Positions 25,434 through 34,001 of a DNA stretch of 64,000 nucleotides are shown here, piece by piece. The position numbers were made by a program, and so were the translations under genes. Numbering within the stretch: the stretch's first letter is position 1; each line of letters begins with the position of its first letter. This stretch comes from Maricaulis sp. GTDB taxonomy: Bacteria > Pseudomonadota > Alphaproteobacteria > Caulobacterales > Maricaulaceae. A model generated the notes under the pieces. The model worked only from the letters and a program-made list of their open reading frames with translations, had not been told where the DNA came from and made no database searches. Location: NCBI RefSeq assembly GCF_017643475.1, contig NZ_JAEPNI010000001.1, forward strand, positions 620,001 through 684,000. The letters run 5' to 3'.

Positions 25434-26441
25434 ATGCGCCACTTCCTGACGACAGCCGATTGGTCCCGTTCCGAACTTCAGGGCCTGCTCGACCGAGCAG
25501 CCGCCTTCAAGTCCGGTGCGGTCAGCCGATCGCTCGAAGGGAAGTCCATCGCGCTCTTGTTTTTCAACCCGTCACTGCGAACCCGATCAAGCTTCGATAT
25601 CGGGGCTCATCAGCTGGGCGGTCACGCCATTGTTCTGGACGCCAAGGGGGCGACCTGGCCGCTGGAGTTTTCTGACGGCACCGTCATGGATGGTTCCGAG
25701 GAGGAGCATGTCCGTGAGGCTGCGCGGGTCCTGTCGAGTTATGTCGACCTGATCGCCATTCGCTGTTTCCCGGAGTTCAAGGACTGGGGCGCGGAGCGTG
25801 AGGACCCGATGATCTCGGCCTTTGCCCAGCACGCCACGGTGCCGGTGATCAACATGGAAACGATTGTGCACCCCTGCCAGGAACTGGCCCTGATGCTGGC
25901 TCTGCAGGACCGTCTCGGATCAGTCGAGGGCAAGGAGTTCCTGCTGACCTGGGTGCCGCACCCCAAGCCGCTGAACACGGCGGTGGCCAATTCCGCCCTG
26001 TTGATTGCATCCAAATTCGGAATGAATGTCCGCATGCTGGTGCCGGACGAGGCCTATCGCCTGGACGAGCGCTACATGTCCGCCGCCGAGAGATTCTGCG
26101 GAGATGCAGGTGCTAATCTGACCCTCACAACCGATGTTGAGGCTGCCTACACCGGCGCGGATGTCGTTTATGCCAAGAGCTGGGGCGCCTTGCCGTTCTA
26201 CGGCAACTGGGATGACGAGGCGCCGCTGCGGGCCAAGGGTGCGGACTTCATGATCACGCCGGAAAAGATGGCGATGACCAATAACGGTGTTGTCAGCCAC
26301 TGCCTGCCCATGCGCCGCAATGTGAAGATCGCCGATGCCGTGGTCGACAGCCCGGCTTTCCTGGGTATCGAGGAAGCGGGAAATCGCCTGCACGTGCAAA
26401 AGGCCATCATGGAAACCCTGGCCAAACAGGGAGGGTCGTGA
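25434..26441 (+). CDS. argF': N-acetylornithine carbamoyltransferase (AOTCase type)
   Basis: This 335-residue enzyme carries the carbamoyl-phosphate motif SLRTRS near residue 49 and HPCQE near residue 145. The loop TVMDGSEEEHVREAARVL and the C-terminal HCLPMRRNVKIADAVVD match Xanthomonas-type acetylornithine transcarbamylases rather than ordinary ornithine transcarbamylase. AOTCase makes N-acetylcitrulline, which must later be deacetylated by an enzyme not in this window. The acidic residues in the EEEH loop fit the acetyl rather than succinyl specificity known from the family. The start ATG is at 25434. The stop overlaps the next start (TGATG). Confidence 0.88.
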   Translation: MRHFLTTADWSRSELQGLLDRAAAFKSGAVSRSLEGKSIALLFFNPSLRTRSSFDIGAHQLGGHAIVLDAKGATWPLEFSDGTVMDGSEEEHVREAARVLSSYVDLIAIRCFPEFKDWGAEREDPMISAFAQHATVPVINMETIVHPCQELALMLALQDRLGSVEGKEFLLTWVPHPKPLNTAVANSALLIASKFGMNVRMLVPDEAYRLDERYMSAAERFCGDAGANLTLTTDVEAAYTGADVVYAKSWGALPFYGNWDDEAPLRAKGADFMITPEKMAMTNNGVVSHCLPMRRNVKIADAVVDSPAFLGIEEAGNRLHVQKAIMETLAKQGGS

Positions 26442-27766
26442 TGAGCGAGAATTTTTCCGAGGTTCGCCAGACGATCGTCCAACTGCTTTCCCACATGCGG
26501 GACGGCAAGGAAATCCGTGAATATCTGAGCCGTTTCTCCGGCCTGGAACAGGAACGTTTCGCCGTCATCAAGGTCGGCGGTGCAGTGATCCGGGATGATC
26601 TGGAAGCGCTTTCAGCCTCCCTGGCCTTCCTGCAATCGGTCGGCCTCTCGCCCATTGTCGTGCACGGCGGTGGCCCGCAGCTGGACGAGGCGCTGGAGAC
26701 GGCAGGCATCGAAACCGAGCGTGTGGATGGTCTGCGCGTGACCCGTGAGCAGGCGGTTCCCGTCATCCGCGAGACACTGACCCGCGCCAACTTGGCCATT
26801 GTTGACGGCGTACGCGCGGCGGGTGGCCAGGCGGCGGCTATTCCCGGTGGTGTGTTCGAGGCGCGCATGATTGACGAGGCCCGGCTGGGTCGGGTCGGTG
26901 AACCGACGGACATACGTCTCGACCTGGTCGCGGCGGCCGCCCGTGCCGGCCAGGCGCCGATACTGGCCTGTCTGGGTGAGACGCCGGATGGCAAGCTGGT
27001 CAATATCAACGCGGACAGCGCCGTGCGGGCACTGGTGGAGGCGCTGCAGCCTTACAAGGTAGTTTTCCTGACCGGGACCGGTGGTTTGCTGGATGCGGAG
27101 GGCGAGATCATTTCCTCCATCAACCTGGCGACCGACTACCAGGAGATTGTCGCGGCCGACTGGGTGTCGGGGGGTATGCAGCTCAAGATCGACGAGATCA
27201 AGCGCTTGCTGGAAACCCTGCCGCTGTCCAGCTCGGTGTCGATCACCAAGCCCAGGGCGCTGGCGAGTGAGCTCTTCACTCACGCCGGGGCCGGTACACT
27301 GGTGCGTCGTGGTGAGCGGATCTTTGCCCTGGATGACAAGACCGCGCTGGACATGGCCCGGCTGGAGGGGCTGGTTGCCCGCGCCTTTGGCCGTCCGACC
27401 GTGCCCGGCTATTGGGACGGGCTGGCGCTGGATCATGCCCTGGTCACGGAGAATTATCGCGCTGCCGCCCTGACGACCCGGCTGGCCGGGTCCATCTATC
27501 TGGACAAGTTCGCCGTGCTGGACGAGGCGCGTGGCGAGGGGTTGGGCCGTGCGGTCTGGCAGCGTCTGATCGAGTATGCGCCAGAGCTGGTCTGGCGTTC
27601 GCGCACGGATAATCCGGTCAATGGGTTCTATTTCGACCAGTGTTCGGGCGCTGTTCGCCAGGATGAGTGGACGGTGTTCTGGCGTGGTGAGAAATCAATG
27701 GCCGATCTGCAACCGGTATTGGAACAGGCCTTTTCACTGCCGGCAACGCTGGAGAGTGCGTCATGA
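26441..27766 (+). CDS. argB: Bifunctional N-acetylglutamate synthase/kinase (NAGS/K)
   Basis: The 441-residue fusion has an amino-acid-kinase domain (about residues 20-285) with KVGGAVIRDD, VVHGGGPQLDEAL and NINADSAVRALVEALQ. A C-terminal GNAT-type acetyltransferase domain follows (about 290-440), with YLDKFAVLDEARGEGLGRAVW. It catalyses the first two steps of the acetylated arginine pathway. This architecture is known from Xanthomonas and Maricaulis maris. It starts at ATG 26441, overlapping the carbamoyltransferase stop, and its own stop overlaps argC (ATGA). Confidence 0.92.
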   Translation: MSENFSEVRQTIVQLLSHMRDGKEIREYLSRFSGLEQERFAVIKVGGAVIRDDLEALSASLAFLQSVGLSPIVVHGGGPQLDEALETAGIETERVDGLRVTREQAVPVIRETLTRANLAIVDGVRAAGGQAAAIPGGVFEARMIDEARLGRVGEPTDIRLDLVAAAARAGQAPILACLGETPDGKLVNINADSAVRALVEALQPYKVVFLTGTGGLLDAEGEIISSINLATDYQEIVAADWVSGGMQLKIDEIKRLLETLPLSSSVSITKPRALASELFTHAGAGTLVRRGERIFALDDKTALDMARLEGLVARAFGRPTVPGYWDGLALDHALVTENYRAAALTTRLAGSIYLDKFAVLDEARGEGLGRAVWQRLIEYAPELVWRSRTDNPVNGFYFDQCSGAVRQDEWTVFWRGEKSMADLQPVLEQAFSLPATLESAS

Positions 27767-28701
27767 CGGTACGTGTCGGACTGGTTGGTGCCCGTGGTCA
27801 TACCGGCCGTGAGCTCCTGCGCCTGATCGCAGGTCGTGACGATATGGAGCTCGTCTTCGCAAGCTCCCGCGAGTTCGCCGGCAAGCCGGTCGCGGATATG
27901 GCTCCGGAAGTAAGCAATGGTCTTGGTTTCGAGGCTCTGAGCCCAGCGGATGTCGCCTCGCGTGAGGTGGATGCCGTGATCCTGGCCTTGCCCAACGGGG
28001 CCGCTGCCGGATTTGTGAAGGCCATCGATGACGCAGGGCGAGACCCGGTCATTGTCGATCTCTCAGCGGACTATCGGTTCGACGACAGCTGGGTCTACGG
28101 CATGCCGGAAGTTTATGGGCGGGAGACCCTGGCCTCGGCGCGTCGTATTTCCAACCCGGGCTGTTATGCGACGGCAGGCCAGATGGCGATCGCACCGGTG
28201 CGCGAGCGTCTTGGTGCGCCGGCTCACGTTTTTGGCGTATCGGGCTATTCCGGTGCAGGCACGACGCCGTCACGCAAGAATGACCTGGCGGCGCTGAGAG
28301 ATAATCTCATGCCCTATGCCCTTGCCGGGCATATCCATGAGCGAGAAATGAGTCGGCATCTCGGTGTCGAGGTCCAGTTCACGCCTCATGTCGCGGCCTT
28401 CTTTCGCGGTATCGTGGTGACCGTGCATCTGGGATTTGCCGAGGCGATTACCGGCGAGGAATTACGCCGTGCCTTCGCGGATTTCTATGCAGGTGAGGCA
28501 CTGGTCGAGCTGGCTGATGGTATCCCGGAAGTTATCGATGGTGCGGGCAAACCCGGCATCACGATCGGTGGTTTCCAGCTGGCCGATGATGGGCGACGTG
28601 CCGTCATCGTGTCCACGCTGGACAATCTGCTCAAGGGCGCCGCGGTCCAGGCAATGCAGAACCTCACCCTTGCCGTTGGCTTGCCGGAGGAGCGGGGCTA
28701 G
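27763..28701 (+). CDS. argC: N-acetyl-gamma-glutamyl-phosphate reductase
   Basis: This 312-residue NADPH-dependent enzyme reduces the product of the NAGS/K kinase. It shows the N-terminal dinucleotide motif GLVGARGHTGRELLRL and the active-site NPGCYATAGQ with the catalytic Cys near residue 132. The C-terminal half contains TPHVAAFFRGIVVTVHL. The ATG overlaps the NAGS/K stop by 4 bases. The stop overlaps that of the convergent GT39 gene by 4 bases (CTAG). ArgJ/ArgE/ArgD are not in the window. Confidence 0.93.
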   Translation: MTVRVGLVGARGHTGRELLRLIAGRDDMELVFASSREFAGKPVADMAPEVSNGLGFEALSPADVASREVDAVILALPNGAAAGFVKAIDDAGRDPVIVDLSADYRFDDSWVYGMPEVYGRETLASARRISNPGCYATAGQMAIAPVRERLGAPAHVFGVSGYSGAGTTPSRKNDLAALRDNLMPYALAGHIHEREMSRHLGVEVQFTPHVAAFFRGIVVTVHLGFAEAITGEELRRAFADFYAGEALVELADGIPEVIDGAGKPGITIGGFQLADDGRRAVIVSTLDNLLKGAAVQAMQNLTLAVGLPEERG

Positions 28702-30248
28702 CGCGGGCGATTCATGTAGGCCACATCGTAGCTCGCCCACAGCTCGAGAAGCTCGCTTGTGCGTTCCACACGCTGATGCCCCGAGGCCTGCCATAACGTG
28801 AAATCGCGCGTTTTGTTGCCGTCGAGCGCGATCGAGATATCGCCGATTTGCTCGATCCGGGCGAAATCGCCCTGGAACATCGGCTCTTGCCAGCTGCGTT
28901 GCGAGACAATGAGGATATCACCGGTAAACTGCTCTGGCAGCGGCCAGCCCTGTTCAGCGTGATTGGTCGCGCCTGGAAAGCGCAGCCACATCTTCACGGT
29001 GTCTTCCGGTTGGTTTCCGTATCTCTGCACCTGGTGGAACACATTCCGGTTATCGAAGACAATGTACGTGTAGTCATCGGCTTGTGCTGCTTGGGAAATT
29101 CGGTCTGCGGTCTCCTGCCAGGCGCGGACACCCTTGGTGGAGTTGCTGAGTCCTGCGGCAACAGTCCAGGACGGAACACTCGCAATGACCATCAGTGCGA
29201 TCATGCTGACGGAATGGGCGGCTATCGACCCCCAGAGCACAGAGCGCCGCCATCGAGGGCCTTGCAACAGGAAGAAGACCACCAGCAGGCTGCCGGCAAG
29301 GTAGGCGGACACCGCCCAGTTGGCATGTGCCCGGGAGATGAAGGCCTGAACGGATACGGTCAACAGAGGTGGCAGGATGAAGAGACTGAGGAGCAGGGCG
29401 TCGGGGTGAACCGATTTGCGCTGGCGCAGGGTGCGATACAGCACGCCGATCAGGATCACGAAGAGGGCTGGGCCGAAGACGCCAAGTTGACCAGACAGGA
29501 AGTCAAAAAGCTCTGCCGGGTGGAAGAGGTTGCCGCCCCAATTTGCGTTGGCCGCGGTGTGAGAGACCGTGGCGAAGTCGTGGGCAGCGTTCCAGAGCAG
29601 GTTGGGCAGCAGTATCAGGGTGCCAAGCACCGCGGCTACGACACCCTTCAGGGACAGAAGCGCTCGCCGCGCAGGCGCGTCCAGGACAAGCGACAGGCCT
29701 GTTCCCACGACAAAATAGATCATGGCGTATTTGGCGAGCATACCCAGCCCGATCGCGACGCCCAGTCCGACCGCATGACCCCAGCTGGCCTTCGTGCGCA
29801 GTGCGACTAGACAATAAAACGCCGCTGCCCAGGCCGCCATCATGGGGGTGTCAGTAGACATGACGGCGTTGGACATCCAGACCGCTGGAATGGTTGTGAA
29901 GGTCAGAGCGACCCAGAACCCCGTGCGCGCATTCCAAAGACGGCGTGCTGCCAGGAAGAGGAAACTCAGCGTGGCGATATTGAGGAGGGGCGCAGGCAGC
30001 CGGACTGCAAAGTCTGTGTCGCCGAACAGGCTGGTGCTGACGGCAATCAACCAGGCAATCATCGGCGGTTTCGAGAAATAGCCCCAGTCAAACTCGCGTG
30101 ACCAAACCCAGTATTGCGTTTCGTCTGCGTAGAGTTCCAGTGGATTGAATGCCAGGGCGAGAATTCGCAGCGCGGCGGAGACGAGGATCAGGATCAGAGT
30201 GAACTGTGTCCAGCGTGATTCTTCGGTTGGCGACTCGATGGGCGACAT
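28698..30248 (-). CDS. GT39-family (PMT/ArnT-like) membrane glycosyltransferase
   Basis: This 516-residue polytopic protein has the early loop LYADETQYWVWSREFDWGYF. Its acidic DE pair matches the first-loop catalytic region of GT-C (PMT/ArnT) enzymes. About ten hydrophobic helices follow, with FSKPPMIAWLIAV and AVMSTDTPMMAAWAAAFY, and a soluble C-terminal domain of about 130 residues. It would transfer a sugar from a polyprenyl-phosphate carrier to lipid or protein on the periplasmic side. The acceptor is unknown. Its start is 80 bases from a Pho-box-like repeat that more probably serves the divergent TonB receptor. Confidence 0.83.
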   Translation of the reverse strand: MSPIESPTEESRWTQFTLILILVSAALRILALAFNPLELYADETQYWVWSREFDWGYFSKPPMIAWLIAVSTSLFGDTDFAVRLPAPLLNIATLSFLFLAARRLWNARTGFWVALTFTTIPAVWMSNAVMSTDTPMMAAWAAAFYCLVALRTKASWGHAVGLGVAIGLGMLAKYAMIYFVVGTGLSLVLDAPARRALLSLKGVVAAVLGTLILLPNLLWNAAHDFATVSHTAANANWGGNLFHPAELFDFLSGQLGVFGPALFVILIGVLYRTLRQRKSVHPDALLLSLFILPPLLTVSVQAFISRAHANWAVSAYLAGSLLVVFFLLQGPRWRRSVLWGSIAAHSVSMIALMVIASVPSWTVAAGLSNSTKGVRAWQETADRISQAAQADDYTYIVFDNRNVFHQVQRYGNQPEDTVKMWLRFPGATNHAEQGWPLPEQFTGDILIVSQRSWQEPMFQGDFARIEQIGDISIALDGNKTRDFTLWQASGHQRVERTSELLELWASYDVAYMNRPR

Positions 30249-30328
30249 GTTCAGGATAGTCCAGCTGAATAGTGTATCATTTTCGCCGCAGCCTAGGCGG
30301 TTTCGGTGCGATGTCCAGATTCAAGAAA

Positions 30329-30346
30329 CTGTCACATAATTATCAC
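30329..30346 (+). promoter_or_regulatory. Candidate Pho box (PhoB site)
   Basis: CTGTCAC-ATAA-TTATCAC has two heptamers 11 bp apart. The first matches the E. coli PhoB heptamer CTGTCAY fully and the second at 5 of 7. It lies 223 bases upstream of the TonB receptor start and 80 bases from the divergent GT39 gene. Confidence 0.5.
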
Positions 30347-30425
30347 CGTCGCATGGCTACCCACAAAATGTTGTGACGCGCCTGGCTGATGAACAAGATC
30401 TGGTAATGTTCGGGGATGTTCGTAA

Positions 30426-30443
30426 TGTGACGTGTTTGTGACG
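30426..30443. promoter_or_regulatory. TGTGACG direct repeat with 11-bp period
   Basis: TGTGACG-TGTT-TGTGACG is a perfect heptamer repeat; on the other strand it reads CGTCACA-AACA-CGTCACA. A third copy is at 30372-30378, about five helical turns away. It may be a reverse-oriented Pho-type site or the operator of another regulator. Confidence 0.45.
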
Positions 30444-30452
30444 CCGTTTGAG

Positions 30453-30470
30453 GGGTCATAAAAGCTTCAT
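30453..30470 (+). promoter_or_regulatory. Candidate Pho box proximal to the TonB receptor
   Basis: GGGTCAT-AAAA-GCTTCAT is a 7-4-7 arrangement ending 99 bases before the receptor start. The GTCATAAA core equals the E. coli consensus. The distance is close to that of the Pho-like array upstream of the gene at 41800. Confidence 0.5.
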
Positions 30471-30569
30471 TCTGACGTCTTGGATTCTTCTAACAGGCGG
30501 CGTAGGAGGCCCGTGCTTCGTTAAAGAGGGCGCCTGCCCTCGTTGGTCGTTCTATTGGGGGACATCCAA

Positions 30570-33500
30570 ATGTCTTTTACAAAAAAATTCGCCTTCAGCG
30601 CGGCGACGGTCGCTCTGCTGGCAGCAGCTCCCGCTGCCGTTTACGCACAGCAGACTACGTCTACGCTGCGTGGTTCCGTCACCTCTGAAACCGGTGCGGC
30701 GCTCTCCAACGCATCTGTTACCATCGTACACCTGCCGACGGCTTCCACGTCGACGGTTCAGTCCAGCGCGAACGGTACATTCAGCGCAACCAACCTGCGT
30801 GTTGGTGGTCCTTACCGCGTCATCATCCAGGCTGAAGGCTACGAGCCGGCTGTTCTGGAAAACATCAACCTGGCGATCGGTTCCCAGGCACCGCTGCGTG
30901 TTTCCCTGTCCTCCGGTGGCACCACCGACATCATCACGGTTCGTGGCGAGCGTCTCGACACGCTGACCCTGGACACGGGTATCGGCTCTGTCTTCTCCGC
31001 CGCTGACCTGGCTGTTCAGCCGACCGTCAACCGCGACTTCACCGACATCCTGGCTCGTGACCCGCTGGTAAACTCCAACGGCAATGGCGAACTGAACATC
31101 GCTGGTGTTGGCACGAACTTCAACGCCCTGAACCTCGACGGTATCGAAATCGGCGAGCAGTTCGGCATCAACTCTGACGGTGTATTCCCGTCCCAGCGTC
31201 CGCCGGTTGACCTCGACGCGATCGAGTCCGTCTCCGTTACGGTTGCTGACTTCTCCGTCCTGAACAACGGCTTCCAGGGTGGTTCCATCAACGTTGTGAC
31301 CCGCTCCGGTTCCAACGAGTTTGACGGCGTGCTCGGCTACTACCGTTCCGAAAGCGACTTCGTTGGTGATCGCGCCTTCGGTCGTGACTACGACGTGGGC
31401 AATTTCGAAGAAGAAGAAATCTCCATCAACATTGGTGGTCCGATCGTCGAAGACCGTCTGTTCTTCTTCGTCAACTACTCGGACTTCGAGCGTACGGCTC
31501 CGCAAAACCCGAACCTCGGTGATACGCAGGTCGGTCTGTTCGACGCCATTCGTACCCTGACGCAGAACACCTATAACTACGACCCGGGTGAAAAGACGCT
31601 CTCCAGCGATGCTGAGACGACCGAGCGCCTGCTGACGAAGTTCGACTGGAACATCAATGATGACCACCGTGCGACCTTCACCTACATGACGCTCGACGAA
31701 GGTCAGCTGGCCAGCACCGGCTCCTTCGACTTCCCGAGCGCGACGCGCCGCGAAACCGTTACCACCGACCAGTACTCCTTCGAGCTGCTGTCTGACTGGA
31801 CCGACCGTTTCTCCACGCTCGTTCGCATCGGCTCCCGTGAAACCCAGCAGCGTCGTACGCCGCTTGGTCAGGCTGGCGGTCCGTCCGGCTCTGATTTCAT
31901 GAGCTTCAACATCCGTGACATCGACGGTGCAGACCCGTGGTTCGCTGCGAACGGCCTCGACGGTGCCGCCCTGGTCGGCAGCTCGCCGGTCAGCGTTTTC
32001 CTCGGCCCGGATCGTTTCGATCAGGCAAACGCCATCGACGACGAGCTGTTCACGGTTTACGCGCAGGGTAACTACGCCTGGGGTGACCACAACATCACCT
32101 TCGGCATGCGTTACGAAGACTACTCGGTCCTCAACGTATTCGTACCGGGCTCTTCCGGTGTTGCAGTCTTCGACAGCATCTCCGACTACGCCAACCAGCT
32201 GGCCTCGGACTTCTTCGTTGACCTGCCGGCGTCCGGTAATGTTGCTGACGGCATCACCAACTACTCCTACGAGCTGTGGTCCTTCTTCGCGGAAGACACC
32301 TGGGCTGTTACGCCGACGTTCGAGGTCAACTACGGCCTTCGTTACGAGCGCATCTCCCAGGACGACCTCGCTCCGGAGCGTCTGGACACGATCCTTGAAA
32401 ACGGTGACCGCCGCACGTTCCAGGAACTCTATGGCATCTCCGGTCGTGACAATCTCGACGGCGTTGACATCCTGCTGCCGCGCGTTGGCTTCAACTGGTC
32501 TGTAAACGACCGCCTGACGGTTCGTGGTGGTGCTGGCCTGTTCTCTGGCGGTTCCCCGGCAGTCTTCCTGGCCAACAGCTTTGTTCCGCTGACCTTCCGT
32601 GGATCCATCGATCCGCTCGCGGGTATCCAGGGCAACACCATCCCGGCTGCCGCTCTGACGCAGATCGCTGATGCTGCTGCCAATGCCAACGGTCGTTTCG
32701 TCCCGGCATTCGGCGTCTTCGGTCCGGACTTCGAGATCCCGGGTCAGTGGCGTTTCGCACTCGTTGGTGAGTACAACCTGAACCTCGATCGCTGGGGTCT
32801 GGGTGACGACTACCGTGTCACGGCTCAGTACGTTCACTCCGAAGCCCACAATCAGCTGCACTTCGTCAACCTCGGTTGGCAGCGTGCTGATCTGCAGGAG
32901 TTCGTTGGCGTCGCACCGGACGGCCGTGTGATCTACCCGAACATGAACGAGCTGGAAGAATCCGCTCCGATCCTTCTGACGAACACCGACGAAGGTTCTG
33001 CGGACATCTTCTCCATCGCTCTGGCCAAGCGCTATGAGAATGGCTTCTCGTTCGACATGTCCTACACCAACACGAGCGCAGAAGACGTGTCCCCGTACAC
33101 CTCCTCGCGCGCCATCTCCAACTTCCGCGGCAATCTCGGCCCGGATCGTCAGGCAGATGTTGCTCACACCTCTACCAACGAGATCGAGCACGCATTCAAC
33201 ATCTTCCTGAGCTATGAGCGCGACTTCATCGGCGATCTGACGACGAACGTCTCTCTCTTCGGTACGATCCAGTCCGGTCGCCCGTTCGGTTACGGCATGC
33301 GCAGCTTCCGTCACCTGTTCGGTGTCGCCTCTGACGGTGAATTCCCGTACGGCAACAACGACCCGCTCTACATTCCGGAGCTCAACGCTGCCGGTACGGG
33401 CTTCGACGATCCGCTCGTGACCTTTGCTTCCCAGACCGTGCACGATGAGCTTTTCGAGTTCGTCCAGGCGCGTAGCCTGGAAGGCTATGCAGGTTCCATC

Positions 33501-33899
33501 ATGCCGGTTCTCAGCGACAACGGTCCGTGGACCCAGCGTTGGGATCTGAGCCTCGAACAGGAACTGCCGGGCATCGGTGCTGCCGATCGCTTCGTCGGTG
33601 ACAACAACTTCAAGCTCACCTTCGACATCTTCAACGTCATGAACCTGCTCAATGATGACTGGGGTCAGCGCGTGAACGGTCCGAGCTTCCAGGGCGAGAC
33701 CACGGTTCGTGCCCGTCTTGTTGATGCGAACGGCAACGAACTGCGCGGTGGCCGTGGCGAAGACGTCTGTGGCGTCACCACGACCTGTACCTACCTGTAC
33801 CGCTTCATGGAAACGGACGCAGACGGCAGCGAGCTGTTCTTCGAGAACCAGGCTGCATCTGTCTACCAGGTCCGCGTTGGTCTGCGTTACGAGTTCTAA
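30570..33899 (+). CDS. TonB-dependent outer-membrane receptor, Oar-like with N-terminal carboxypeptidase-regulatory domain
   Basis: The 1109-residue receptor has a signal peptide (KFAFSAATVALLAAAPAAVYA) and then a beta-sandwich CarboxypepD_reg-like domain (about 30-115, STLRGSVTSETGAALSNASV). A plug follows (about 130-240, IESVSVTVADFSVLNNGFQG), then a large barrel ending in F (GLRYEF). Codon choice is very uniform (GGT, CGT, CTG, AAC, ATC), which suggests very high expression. The ATG at 30570 follows TTGGGGGACATCCAA. No TonB box is certain. Ligand unknown; the Pho-like boxes upstream suggest a phosphorus compound, which is inference. Confidence 0.88.
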   Translation: MSFTKKFAFSAATVALLAAAPAAVYAQQTTSTLRGSVTSETGAALSNASVTIVHLPTASTSTVQSSANGTFSATNLRVGGPYRVIIQAEGYEPAVLENINLAIGSQAPLRVSLSSGGTTDIITVRGERLDTLTLDTGIGSVFSAADLAVQPTVNRDFTDILARDPLVNSNGNGELNIAGVGTNFNALNLDGIEIGEQFGINSDGVFPSQRPPVDLDAIESVSVTVADFSVLNNGFQGGSINVVTRSGSNEFDGVLGYYRSESDFVGDRAFGRDYDVGNFEEEEISINIGGPIVEDRLFFFVNYSDFERTAPQNPNLGDTQVGLFDAIRTLTQNTYNYDPGEKTLSSDAETTERLLTKFDWNINDDHRATFTYMTLDEGQLASTGSFDFPSATRRETVTTDQYSFELLSDWTDRFSTLVRIGSRETQQRRTPLGQAGGPSGSDFMSFNIRDIDGADPWFAANGLDGAALVGSSPVSVFLGPDRFDQANAIDDELFTVYAQGNYAWGDHNITFGMRYEDYSVLNVFVPGSSGVAVFDSISDYANQLASDFFVDLPASGNVADGITNYSYELWSFFAEDTWAVTPTFEVNYGLRYERISQDDLAPERLDTILENGDRRTFQELYGISGRDNLDGVDILLPRVGFNWSVNDRLTVRGGAGLFSGGSPAVFLANSFVPLTFRGSIDPLAGIQGNTIPAAALTQIADAAANANGRFVPAFGVFGPDFEIPGQWRFALVGEYNLNLDRWGLGDDYRVTAQYVHSEAHNQLHFVNLGWQRADLQEFVGVAPDGRVIYPNMNELEESAPILLTNTDEGSADIFSIALAKRYENGFSFDMSYTNTSAEDVSPYTSSRAISNFRGNLGPDRQADVAHTSTNEIEHAFNIFLSYERDFIGDLTTNVSLFGTIQSGRPFGYGMRSFRHLFGVASDGEFPYGNNDPLYIPELNAAGTGFDDPLVTFASQTVHDELFEFVQARSLEGYAGSIMPVLSDNGPWTQRWDLSLEQELPGIGAADRFVGDNNFKLTFDIFNVMNLLNDDWGQRVNGPSFQGETTVRARLVDANGNELRGGRGEDVCGVTTTCTYLYRFMETDADGSELFFENQAASVYQVRVGLRYEF

Positions 33900-33925
33900 G
33901 AACTCAACGCCAAGCGAATTTGCGG

Positions 33926-33951
33926 AAGGGCGGCCCTCGGGTCGCCCTTCT
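33926..33951 (+). terminator. Rho-independent terminator after the TonB receptor
   Basis: Arms AAGGGCGGCCC (33926-33936) and GGGTCGCCCTT (33939-33949) pair over 11 bases with one G-T wobble, followed by CTTC. It is 27 bases after the stop. Confidence 0.75.
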
Positions 33952-34001
33952 TCATGTCCGGAACTCGTTTCCCGGGGCGAGCTGTGCTAGATGCCGCCGC
34001 C

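Larger units (their letters stand above)
30249..30569. other. Regulatory intergenic region between GT39 gene and TonB receptor
   Basis: The 321 bases hold no convincing gene. They contain three 7-4-7 direct-repeat sites, annotated separately, and a further TGTGACG heptamer at 30372-30378. The start of the TonB receptor has a TTGGGGG ribosome site, similar to that of the lipoprotein gene at 41800. Confidence 0.55.

Noticed and set aside
25434-26441. Annotation as ordinary ornithine carbamoyltransferase
   Set aside because: The EEEH loop and the HCLPMRRNVK motif fit acetylornithine transcarbamylase, and the neighbour is NAGS/K as in Xanthomonas.
30552-33443. A 963-codon open frame antisense to the TonB receptor
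   Set aside because: It arises from the strongly biased codons of the receptor gene. The product lacks signal, motif or ribosome site, whereas the sense frame encodes a clear receptor.
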